This document shows positions 45,744 to 53,041 of a stretch of DNA of 64,000 nucleotides, in pieces. Position 1 is the first letter of the stretch, and each line of letters opens with the position of its first letter. The notes under the pieces were generated by a model, which did no database searches, was not told the DNA's origin, and was given only the letters and a program-made list of their open reading frames with translations. The DNA comes from Butyricicoccus sp. OM04-18BH (lineage in GTDB: Bacteria > Bacillota > Clostridia > Oscillospirales > Butyricicoccaceae). Location: assembly GCF_003481705.1 (NCBI RefSeq), contig NZ_QULN01000008.1, positions 1-64,000 of the forward strand, given 5' to 3'. The position numbers and the translations under genes were made by a program.

Positions 45744-46253
45744 ATGAAGATTGAGTTAAAAAAGCTGAATGCGCTGCAGCATGCCGTTCTTCCGTTTTCC
45801 GAGGTCATCGACCTGAAGGATGAGAAGATGTACGGCAGAAAACCTTTTCAGAGTCCCGTCTATGTGGAAGGCGAGGTATCGAATGAGAGCGGCGTGTTAC
45901 GCCTGAAGGGCAGCATCAAAACCGTGTACTCCACCGAGTGCGCCCGCTGTCTGAAACCGCTCGATATTCCGCTCGAAGCGGAAGCTGACATGATCCTGTC
46001 CGACGACCCTGAGGCGGAGGAAGAGGATGATCTTTTCGTGCTGACCGGCGACAGCGTGGATCCTGCGGACGTACTTGTGCCGGCATTGATCCTGCAGGTA
46101 CAGATGACTTATCTGTGCAAAGAGGACTGCAAAGGCCTCTGTCCGCACTGCGGCGCAGACCGTAACGTGACCGAATGCGACTGCGAGAGCAGGCAGATCG
46201 ATCCTCGTTTTGCCGCGCTGCGCGCCCTGCTCGATAACGATAAGGGCAACTGA
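45744..46253 (+). CDS. yceD: YceD/DUF177 family protein
   Basis: A 169-residue protein with STECARCLKPLDIPLEAEAD, an acidic middle, and a C-terminal LCKEDCKGLCPHCGADRN metal-binding-like motif. This is the DUF177/YceD family, normally encoded right before rpmF and linked to 23S rRNA accumulation in other organisms. Only 51 bp before rpmF. Confidence 0.9.
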   Translation: MKIELKKLNALQHAVLPFSEVIDLKDEKMYGRKPFQSPVYVEGEVSNESGVLRLKGSIKTVYSTECARCLKPLDIPLEAEADMILSDDPEAEEEDDLFVLTGDSVDPADVLVPALILQVQMTYLCKEDCKGLCPHCGADRNVTECDCESRQIDPRFAALRALLDNDKGN

Positions 46254-46304
46254 TTATTGTTTTCATTTTATTTTAACAAGATTTGAGTAGGAGGTGTATC
46301 CACC

Positions 46305-46490
46305 ATGGCAGTACCTAAGAGAAAAATTTCTAAGGCCCGTCGCGATAAGCGTCGTAACTCCCACTGGAAGCTGGACCTGCCCGGCATGAGCAAGTGCCCG
46401 AAGTGCGGCGAGATGAAGCTGGCGCACAGAATGTGCAAGGCTTGCGGCTATTACAATGGCCGTGAGGTTGTCGCCGTTAAGGAAGCGTAA
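46305..46490 (+). CDS. rpmF: 50S ribosomal protein L32
   Basis: A 61-residue bL32: [20 protein letters not shown], followed by the zinc-ribbon [20 protein letters not shown] with all four Cys. AGGAGGTG precedes ATG 46305. Confidence 0.97.
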   Translation: MAVPKRKISKARRDKRRNSHWKLDLPGMSKCPKCGEMKLAHRMCKACGYYNGREVVAVKEA

Positions 46491-46510
46491 GGCTCAAACA
46501 GAACAAAAAG

Positions 46511-46546
46511 AATGGGGAAGGCGCACGCTTTCCTCATTTTTTTTGA
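46511..46546 (+). terminator. Terminator of yceD-rpmF
   Basis: AATGGGGAAGGCG pairs with CGCTTTCCTCATT (G-T pairs), then T8. Confidence 0.85.
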
Positions 46547-46609
46547 AAAATTCCTGCGCACACAGCGCAGAATTATCACAGATTTGATTGCAATTTTCCT
46601 GCAAATGAC

Positions 46610-46776
46610 TTAAGGCAACACCGCATAATTAAAGCTGCGGTGCTTTGCGGAAATTTTTCACCCTGATTGCGTTGCGATTTCTTGCAATACGAAAGTATTG
46701 CTGCAAAACCGCGCCTTATCAGAGCGCAAAATTTGCTCGCAAATCGCTCTTGTCTAATTATGCGGTATTGCCTTAA
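46610..46776. repeat. MITE-like element with 22-bp terminal inverted repeats (family B)
   Basis: The left end TTAAGGCAACACCGCATAAT and the right end (46755-46776) are inverted repeats matching at 21 of 22 positions. Internal palindromes are GCAATACGAAAGTATTGC and TTTGCTCGCAAA. No coding capacity. The outermost TTAA on each side could be part of the ends or a duplicated target. It lies between the rpmF terminator and der. Confidence 0.85.
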
Positions 46777-46801
46777 ACTGACCTTGAGGGAGGGAAAACC
46801 T

Positions 46802-48127
46802 ATGGCAAAACCTATCGTTGCGATCGTCGGCCGTCCGAATGTCGGCAAATCGCAGCTCTTCAACCGTCTGGCAGGCAAGCGCCTGTCCATTGTCGAGGAC
46901 ACGCCGGGCGTAACGCGCGACCGCCTGTATGCAGACAGCGACTGGCGCGGCCGTGACTTCACCGTGATCGACACCGGCGGCATCGAGCCGTCCAACGACA
47001 ACGAGATCTTACAGTTCATGCGCCTTCAGGCGGAGACCGCGATCTCGCATGCAGATGTCATCATCCTCATCACTGACCTGCGCACCGGCGTTACCGCCGC
47101 CGATCAGGACGTAGCGTCCATGCTGCTGCGCTCGGGCAAGCCGATCGTGCTCGCGGTCAACAAATGCGACAAGCCGGGCGATCCTCCGGCGGAATTTTAT
47201 GAGTTCTACAATCTCGGTCTGGGCGAGCCGTTCGGCATCTCCGCTCTGCACGGCTACGGCGTGGGTGAGCTGCTCGACGCGGCTTACGAGCATTTCCCGG
47301 CGGCAGACGAGGAGGAAGAGGACGACGAGCGTATCCGCGTTGCTCTGATCGGCAAGCCGAACGTCGGCAAGTCCAGCCTGCTCAACCGCGTGCTGGGCGA
47401 GGAGCGCGTCATCGTCTCGAACGTTGCCGGCACGACGCGCGACAGCGTAGACGCTGACGTAGACAACGCGCACGGCAAGTTTACCTTCATCGACACCGCC
47501 GGCATCCGCAAAAAGAGCAAGGTGGACGAGAAGATCGAGAAGTTCTCGGTCATGCGTTCGCTGCTCGCGGTCGAGCGTGCGGACGTCTGCGTCATCATGA
47601 TCGACGCGACAGAGGGCGTCACCGAGCAGGACACCAAGGTCGCCGGTGAGGCGCACAATGCCGGCAAGGCGTGCATCATCGTCGTCAACAAATGGGATCT
47701 GGTCGAGAAGGACGGCTCCACCATGAAGGAGTATACGCTCCGCGTGCGCGAGGGTCTGGCCTATATGCCGTATGCGCCCGTGCTGTTCATCTCTGCGCAG
47801 ACCGGTCAGCGCGTGGACAAGCTGTTCGCGCTCATCCATGAGGTCTACGAGCAGAACCATATGCGCATCCCGACCGGCCGCCTGAACGCCATTCTGGCCG
47901 AGGCGACGGCGCGCGTACAGCCGCCTACCGACAAGGGCCGCCGTCTGCGCATCTTCTACATGACGCAGGCATCCACCTGTCCGCCGACCTTCGTCTGCTT
48001 CTGCAACGACGCACGCCTGTTCCACTTCTCGTACCAGCGCTATCTGGAAAATCAGATCCGCGAGGTGTTCGGCCTGACCGGCACGCCGGTGCGCATGGTC
48101 GTGCGCGAGCGCGGCGACAAGGAATAA
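46802..48127 (+). CDS. der: Ribosome-assembly GTPase Der (EngA)
   Basis: A 441-residue protein with two tandem GTPase domains and a KH-like C terminus. First G1 is GRPNVGKS (about residue 9), second GKPNVGKS (about residue 183); DTPGVTRDR, DTAGIRKKSK and NKWD follow. Needed for 50S subunit maturation. ATG 46802 follows GAGGGAGGG. It begins 25 bp after a MITE-like element, which may carry or block its promoter. Heads a der-plsY-gpsA operon. Confidence 0.96.
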   Translation: MAKPIVAIVGRPNVGKSQLFNRLAGKRLSIVEDTPGVTRDRLYADSDWRGRDFTVIDTGGIEPSNDNEILQFMRLQAETAISHADVIILITDLRTGVTAADQDVASMLLRSGKPIVLAVNKCDKPGDPPAEFYEFYNLGLGEPFGISALHGYGVGELLDAAYEHFPAADEEEEDDERIRVALIGKPNVGKSSLLNRVLGEERVIVSNVAGTTRDSVDADVDNAHGKFTFIDTAGIRKKSKVDEKIEKFSVMRSLLAVERADVCVIMIDATEGVTEQDTKVAGEAHNAGKACIIVVNKWDLVEKDGSTMKEYTLRVREGLAYMPYAPVLFISAQTGQRVDKLFALIHEVYEQNHMRIPTGRLNAILAEATARVQPPTDKGRRLRIFYMTQASTCPPTFVCFCNDARLFHFSYQRYLENQIREVFGLTGTPVRMVVRERGDKE

Positions 48128-48170
48128 CCGTGCGCTGCCCGAAAAAATGAATTCTGGGGGGAAAAACGTC

Positions 48171-48785
48171 ATGACACTTACGCATTTTGCGATTATTGCG
48201 GTCTGCGCGTATCTGCTCGGCTCGCTGAGCTTTGCGATCATCGTCAGCAAGCTGACACTCGGTAAGGATATCAGAAACTACGGAAGCGGAAATGCGGGTC
48301 TGACCAACGCATACCGCACCATGGGCGCGAAAAAGACGCTGCTCGTGCTGCTCGGCGACATCGCCAAGGGCGCGGCGGCGGTCTCGATCGGCATGGTGCT
48401 CGCCGGTCCGGTCGGCAAGCTGACGGCAGGCATCTTCGTCATCCTCGGCCATATGTTCCCGCTGTACTTCGGCTTCAAGGGCGGTAAGGGCGTGCTCGTC
48501 GGTGCGGTCATGCTCGCGTTTTTCGACTGGCGCGTATTCGGCATCGCGTTTGCGCTGTTCCTGCTGTCGGTCATCGTGACCAAATGGATCTCGCTCGGCT
48601 CGATTCTGGGCGCGGTCAGCTTTCCCATCACTACCTGGGTATTCTATCGCGACCCGGTGCTGACCGCGATGGCGCTCGGCATGGCGGCGGTCGTCGTATT
48701 CATGCACCGCTCGAATATCGGACGCATTATCCGCGGAAAGGAAAACAAATTTTCCTTCAAGAGCAAGAAAACCATGTCTGACTGA
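48171..48785 (+). CDS. plsY: Acyl-phosphate:glycerol-3-phosphate acyltransferase
   Basis: A 204-residue membrane enzyme for the first step of phospholipid synthesis. Conserved GSLSFAIIVSKL, the DIRNYGSGNAGLTNAYRTMG motif (phosphate binding) and the second loop GHMFPLYFGFKGGKG are intact. ATG 48171 is set by TGGGGGGAAA. Product of gpsA (sn-glycerol-3-phosphate) is its substrate. Confidence 0.95.
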   Translation: MTLTHFAIIAVCAYLLGSLSFAIIVSKLTLGKDIRNYGSGNAGLTNAYRTMGAKKTLLVLLGDIAKGAAAVSIGMVLAGPVGKLTAGIFVILGHMFPLYFGFKGGKGVLVGAVMLAFFDWRVFGIAFALFLLSVIVTKWISLGSILGAVSFPITTWVFYRDPVLTAMALGMAAVVVFMHRSNIGRIIRGKENKFSFKSKKTMSD

Positions 48786-48799
48786 GAGGAGACTGCAAA

Positions 48800-49813
48800 A
48801 TGAAGGTTTTTGTACTGGGCACCGGCGGCTGGGGCATCGCGCTCGCGATGCTGCTGCATCAGAACGGCCATCAGGTGACCTCGTGGACCTATCAGCAGGC
48901 GGAATGCGACCTGCTGCACCGCGAACGCTGCAATGAAAAGCTGCTGCCGGGCGTTGTCATCCCGGACGGCATCGAGATCACGACGGATATGTCGGGCGCA
49001 GCGGATGCGGAGCTTGTTGTGCTTGCGGTGCCGTCGTTCGCGGTCGCGTCCACGGCGGAGAAGCTCGCAGGCATCGTAAAGCCGGAGACCGTACTCGTAA
49101 ACGTCGGCAAGGGGCTGGACAGCAAACATGGCTACTGCCGCTTTTCCGAGACCATCACGCGCGCCGTGAACGGCAGAAATCCGGTCGTTGCGCTGACCGG
49201 TCCGACGCACGCGGAGGAGGTCGCGCGCGGCATCCCGACCGCAATCGTTGCGGCGTCTGAGAGCCGCACGGCGGCGGAGCTGACGCAGGAAGCGTTCATG
49301 AACGACACGAATTTCCGCGTTTACACCTCGTCCGACATCATCGGCTGCGAGCTCGGCGGCGCGTTCAAGAACATCATTGCGCTCGGCGCCGGCATTTCGG
49401 ACGGTCTGGGTCTGGGCGATAACTCCAAGGCGGCGTTTATGACGCGCGGTCTGACCGAGATCGCTCGTCTGGGCATCAAGCTCGGCGCGAAGCAGGAGAC
49501 CTTCGCCGGTCTGTCGGGCGTGGGCGACCTGATCGTTACCTGCTGCTCGATGCACTCGCGCAACCGCCGCGCCGGTATCCTGATCGGCAAGGGTGCGACC
49601 GCTGAGGAGGCCATGCGCGAGGTCGGCGCAACGGTCGAGGGCTACTACGCGACCGAGGCCGGCTATCACCTTGCTAAGCAGCAGGGCGTTTCCATGCCGA
49701 TCACCGAGGCGATGTACGGCGTGCTGTACGGCGGCCTGTCCGCAAAGGACGGCATCAGGCTGCTGCTCGCGCGGCCGCGCAAGGGCGAGCACGAGGAAGT
49801 GTGGCTCGGCTGA
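48800..49813 (+). CDS. gpsA: NAD(P)-dependent glycerol-3-phosphate dehydrogenase
   Basis: A 337-residue enzyme making sn-glycerol-3-phosphate for lipids. The Rossmann motif GTGGWGIALAMLL, catalytic LTGPTHAEEVARG, NIIALGAGISDGLGLGDNSKA and GVGDLIVTCCSMHSRN are present. Last gene of the der-plsY-gpsA unit. In many spore-formers spoIVA follows; here a hairpin array does. Confidence 0.96.
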   Translation: MKVFVLGTGGWGIALAMLLHQNGHQVTSWTYQQAECDLLHRERCNEKLLPGVVIPDGIEITTDMSGAADAELVVLAVPSFAVASTAEKLAGIVKPETVLVNVGKGLDSKHGYCRFSETITRAVNGRNPVVALTGPTHAEEVARGIPTAIVAASESRTAAELTQEAFMNDTNFRVYTSSDIIGCELGGAFKNIIALGAGISDGLGLGDNSKAAFMTRGLTEIARLGIKLGAKQETFAGLSGVGDLIVTCCSMHSRNRRAGILIGKGATAEEAMREVGATVEGYYATEAGYHLAKQQGVSMPITEAMYGVLYGGLSAKDGIRLLLARPRKGEHEEVWLG

Positions 49814-49825
49814 GGCCTTCGCCTT

Positions 49826-50079
49826 CTAAGGGGGACGCTGTCCCCCTTAGATACGCCCCCGGTTCCTTGCGAAACCGGGGGCGATACCCCCCTCTCGTCC
49901 GCACGGCGGACGAGGCCGCGCCGCCGCGGCGCGGGCAGCGGGATAAAAGTCCGGCAGAGCTGGACTTTTATGGGGAATTTTATGCGGCCTGCTGCGGCAG
50001 GCCTGTCCGCCCTCCTTGCCGAAGGCAAGTTTGGGTGGAAATAGCGCACGCTTTGCGTGCGCGGCGTCTGGGAGGGCGC
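49826..50079 (+). repeat. Array of eight consecutive hairpins (family A-related structured element)
   Basis: The gene-free stretch 49814-50290 holds, in order, the stems CTAAGGGGGAC (49826), GCCCCCGGTT (49855), CTCGTCCGC (49894), CCGCGCCG (49916), ATAAAAGTCC (49943), GGCCTGC (49986), CTTGCC (50015) and GCGCACGC (50044). Each is followed by its complement within a few bases. GGAAATAG before the last stem and GTCTGGGAGGG after it match the linkers of family A copies. A terminator follows. Confidence 0.8.
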
Positions 50080-50110
50080 AAGCACTCGGGGAAACTCGGG
50101 TGCTTTTTTT
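50080..50110 (+). terminator. Terminator at the end of the hairpin array
   Basis: GCACTCGGG pairs with CTCGGGTGC (two G-T pairs) on a GAAA tetraloop, then T7. Confidence 0.9.
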
Positions 50111-50141
50111 AGTGTGCTGCGAAAATTTAAAAGTCTTGTAA

Positions 50142-50170
50142 TTGCACCAGGGCTGTGTTTTTGCTATAAT
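50142..50170 (+). promoter_or_regulatory. Promoter of the murB-rapZ-whiA-dnaE unit
   Basis: TTGCAC and TATAAT with a 17-bp spacer and TGC extended -10, 120 bp before murB. Confidence 0.6.
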
Positions 50171-50290
50171 ATACTTTGTGCGAGTGCGTACTGCGTGTAT
50201 CGCTCGTTTACTTCGAATTTTCTTCGGTATGCGCCGGCAGGAAGGGCATACTGTTTTTAAATATATCCTTATATCAGGAGGAATTTTATC

Positions 50291-51208
50291 ATGCTGAACA
50301 ATATCAAGGGCTGCGCAGAGGCTCTGCGCGAAACCGCCCCGGAAATAGACATTCTGATCAACGAGCCGATGCGCCGCCACACGACCTTTTCCATCGGCGG
50401 CCCGGCCGACCTTTTCATCCTGCCCAAGACGCGCAGGGAGCTGATCGGCGCGCTCGAGGTGCTGCGTGCACAGGGCGTTCCGATGCTGCTGCTCGGCAAC
50501 GGCTCGAACATTCTGGTCTCGGATGAGGGCGTGCGCGGCGCGGTCGTGTGCACCTCCGAGGTGGACGAGGTCCGCGTGGGCGACGACAACTCGCTGACGG
50601 CGGAGGCCGGCGCGCTCCTCAGCCGCATCGCACGCCGCGCACAGCGTGCCGGTCTGACCGGCGCGGAGTTTGCCGGCGGCATTCCGGGCAGTCTGGGCGG
50701 CGCGGTATTCATGAACGCCGGCGCATATGACGGCCAGATGGCCGGCATCGTCGAGAGCACGGAATATCTGGACGCAGAGGGCAATATCCACACGCTGCGC
50801 GGCGAGGAGCATGGCTTCGGCTACCGCCGCAGCATTTTCCGCGACCATCCGGACTGGACCGTGCTGCGCTCGGTCATCCGCCTTCAGCCGGGCGACTCGG
50901 CGGCTATTCTGGACAAGATGAACGATTTTTCGCAGCGCCGCCGCGACAAGCAGCCGCTCAACTTCCCGTCGGCCGGCTCGACCTTCAAGCGCCCCGAGGG
51001 ATATTTCGCCGGAAAGCTCATCGAGGACGCCGGACTCAAGGGAGCGTCCGTCGGCGCGGCGCAGGTTTCGGAAAAGCACGCAGGCTTTCTCATCAACCGG
51101 GGCGGCGCGACCTGCGACGATATGCTGCGCCTGATCGAGCTGGTGCAGGAGCGCGTTCGGGAGCAGTTCGGCGTCGAGCTGGAGTGCGAGGTGCGCATTG
51201 TAAGATAA
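50291..51208 (+). CDS. murB: UDP-N-acetylenolpyruvoylglucosamine reductase
   Basis: A 305-residue type II MurB, an FAD enzyme of peptidoglycan precursor synthesis. Motifs are RRHTTFSIGGPADLFILPK, LLGNGSNILVSD (FAD), GAEFAGGIPGSLGGAVFMNA, GYRRSIFR, the proton-donor Ser in PSAGSTFKRP, and the C-terminal SEKHAGFLIN. AGGAGG precedes ATG 50291. Confidence 0.96.
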   Translation: MLNNIKGCAEALRETAPEIDILINEPMRRHTTFSIGGPADLFILPKTRRELIGALEVLRAQGVPMLLLGNGSNILVSDEGVRGAVVCTSEVDEVRVGDDNSLTAEAGALLSRIARRAQRAGLTGAEFAGGIPGSLGGAVFMNAGAYDGQMAGIVESTEYLDAEGNIHTLRGEEHGFGYRRSIFRDHPDWTVLRSVIRLQPGDSAAILDKMNDFSQRRRDKQPLNFPSAGSTFKRPEGYFAGKLIEDAGLKGASVGAAQVSEKHAGFLINRGGATCDDMLRLIELVQERVREQFGVELECEVRIVR

Positions 51209-51250
51209 ACGGGAGAAATCCCGCTGAACACGGGCAAGGAGGATGGAATT

Positions 51251-52105
51251 ATGTATTTTTTGATCATTTCCGGCATGTCCGGTGCGGGCAAGAGCCGCGC
51301 CGTCGCGACACTGGAGGATCTCGGCTATTACTGCGTCGATAATCTGCCGATCGCACTCATTCCGCGCTTCGCGGAGGTCTGCCTTGCCGCGACGGAGCGG
51401 TATGAGCGCGTCGCGCTCGTGACCGATGTGCGTGCGGGCGGTGACTTTCAGCAGCTCTTTGACTCGCTCGACTCCATCCGCGACATGGGCTGCGACTACC
51501 GCATCCTGTTCCTCGACACGGACACCGCGACGCTCATCCGCCGCTACAAGGAGACGCGCCGCAGGCATCCGCTGATGGACAAGGGTGTTTCCATGACGGC
51601 GGCGATCGAAAAGGAGCGCACGATGCTGTCCGCGCTGCGCAACCGCGCGGATTTCGTGGTCGATACCACGGGCCTGTCCGCCGCCGGTCTGCGCGAGCGT
51701 CTGCTCGCCCTGTTCTCCACCGAGACCGGCGCAGCCTTTGAGGTCATCGTGCAGTCCTTCGGCTTCAAATACGGCATTCCGCCCGAGAGCGACCTCGTGT
51801 TCGATGTGCGCTTCCTGCCCAATCCGTATTACGAGATGAGCCTGCGCGAGCGCAACGGCACCGACCCCGAGGTTCGTGATTATGTGTTTCAGGGCGGCAC
51901 GGCCGACGTGCTCATGCGCCATCTGACCACACTCATCGACTTCCTCCTGCCGCGCTACATGGCGGAGGGCAAGGCGAACCTCATCATCAGCATCGGCTGC
52001 ACGGGCGGCAAGCACCGCTCGGTCGCGATCGCGGAAGCGCTCAGCGAGCATCTGCGCGGCCGTGAATACGGCGTTGTCACCATGCATCGAGATTATCAGA
52101 GATAA
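51251..52105 (+). CDS. rapZ: RNase adapter/nucleotide-binding protein RapZ (YvcJ)
   Basis: A 284-residue P-loop protein: SGMSGAGKS (residues 8-16), DNLPIALI, and the C-terminal GCTGGKHRSV motif and HRD. In other bacteria it binds small RNAs or UDP-GlcNAc-linked signals to tune cell-envelope metabolism; the yvcJ role in Firmicutes is less clear. In most relatives an yvcK/mgfK gene follows before whiA, but only 42 bp separate rapZ and whiA here. Confidence 0.94.
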   Translation: MYFLIISGMSGAGKSRAVATLEDLGYYCVDNLPIALIPRFAEVCLAATERYERVALVTDVRAGGDFQQLFDSLDSIRDMGCDYRILFLDTDTATLIRRYKETRRRHPLMDKGVSMTAAIEKERTMLSALRNRADFVVDTTGLSAAGLRERLLALFSTETGAAFEVIVQSFGFKYGIPPESDLVFDVRFLPNPYYEMSLRERNGTDPEVRDYVFQGGTADVLMRHLTTLIDFLLPRYMAEGKANLIISIGCTGGKHRSVAIAEALSEHLRGREYGVVTMHRDYQR

Positions 52106-52147
52106 GGCTCCGGTCTGCGGAGCACCGCAGAAATGGAGGCAGAATAC

Positions 52148-53041
52148 ATGTCATTTTCTACCGAAGTCAAAAACGAGCTGTGCAGCGTTTCCATGAGCCG
52201 GGCGTGCTGCACCCGCGCGGAGGCATACGGCGCGCTGCTGCACGCCTCGGTGTTCTCGCATAAGGAGATCCGCCTTTCGGCGGAGAACGCGGTCGTCGTG
52301 CGGCGGCTCCAGGCGCTTTTGCAGCGCGCGTTCTTCGTGGACAGCGAGGCGGAAAGCTGCGGCCGCAAGCAGCAGCTCATCATCAACGACCCGCCGCGCA
52401 TCGGCCGCATCTTTGACGCGCTGGGATATGACAGAAAAAATCACATCACCTACCACCTCAACCGCAACGTGCTCGAGGAGGACTGCTGCATCGCGGCCTT
52501 TCTGCGCGGCGCGTTCCTCATGGCCGGAACGGTCGCGGGACCGGACAAGAAGAGCCATCTCGAGCTCAAGAGCACCCACCAGAGCCTCGCGGGCGAGGAG
52601 ACCAGTCTGATGCTCGACCTCGGTCTTGCGCCCAAGCAGGCCAGGCGCGCGAGCGCACAGCTGCTGTACTTCAAGGACAGCGCGAGCGTCGAGGACTTTC
52701 TCACGCGCATCGGTGCGCCCCACGCCGCGATGGAGCTGATGCAGGCGAAGGTGGAGAAAAACCTCAGGAACACCATCAACCGTCAGGTCAACTGCGAGAC
52801 GGCGAACCTCGTCAAGGCGGCGGATGCGTCCGCGCGGCAGATCGCCGCGATCAAAAGCGTGCTGCGCGAGGGCGGAGAGGAGGCCTTCCCGGACAATCTC
52901 CGAGAGACCGTGCGTCTGCGGCTTTCCTATCCGACCGACAGCCTGACCGAGCTGGCGCGGCGGTTCGATCCGCCCATCTCCAAGCCGGGACTGAGCCACA
53001 GGCTGAAAAAGATAACCGAATTTGCTGCAAAGGAGAACTAA
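52148..53041 (+). CDS. whiA: DNA-binding protein WhiA
   Basis: A 297-residue protein: LAGLIDADG-derived N-terminal domain (FLRGAFLMAGTVAGPDKKSHL, about residue 115) and a C-terminal helix-turn-helix (TDSLTELARRFDPPISKPGL). In Firmicutes it affects division and chromosome segregation. ATG 52148 has GGAGG 8 bp upstream; ATG 52133 does not. Its TAA is immediately followed by the dnaE ATG. Confidence 0.94.
   Translation: MSFSTEVKNELCSVSMSRACCTRAEAYGALLHASVFSHKEIRLSAENAVVVRRLQALLQRAFFVDSEAESCGRKQQLIINDPPRIGRIFDALGYDRKNHITYHLNRNVLEEDCCIAAFLRGAFLMAGTVAGPDKKSHLELKSTHQSLAGEETSLMLDLGLAPKQARRASAQLLYFKDSASVEDFLTRIGAPHAAMELMQAKVEKNLRNTINRQVNCETANLVKAADASARQIAAIKSVLREGGEEAFPDNLRETVRLRLSYPTDSLTELARRFDPPISKPGLSHRLKKITEFAAKEN

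Noticed and set aside
49826..50110. CRISPR array in the palindrome-rich region
   Set aside because: The units are different hairpins of different length, not identical direct repeats with unique spacers, and no cas genes are near.
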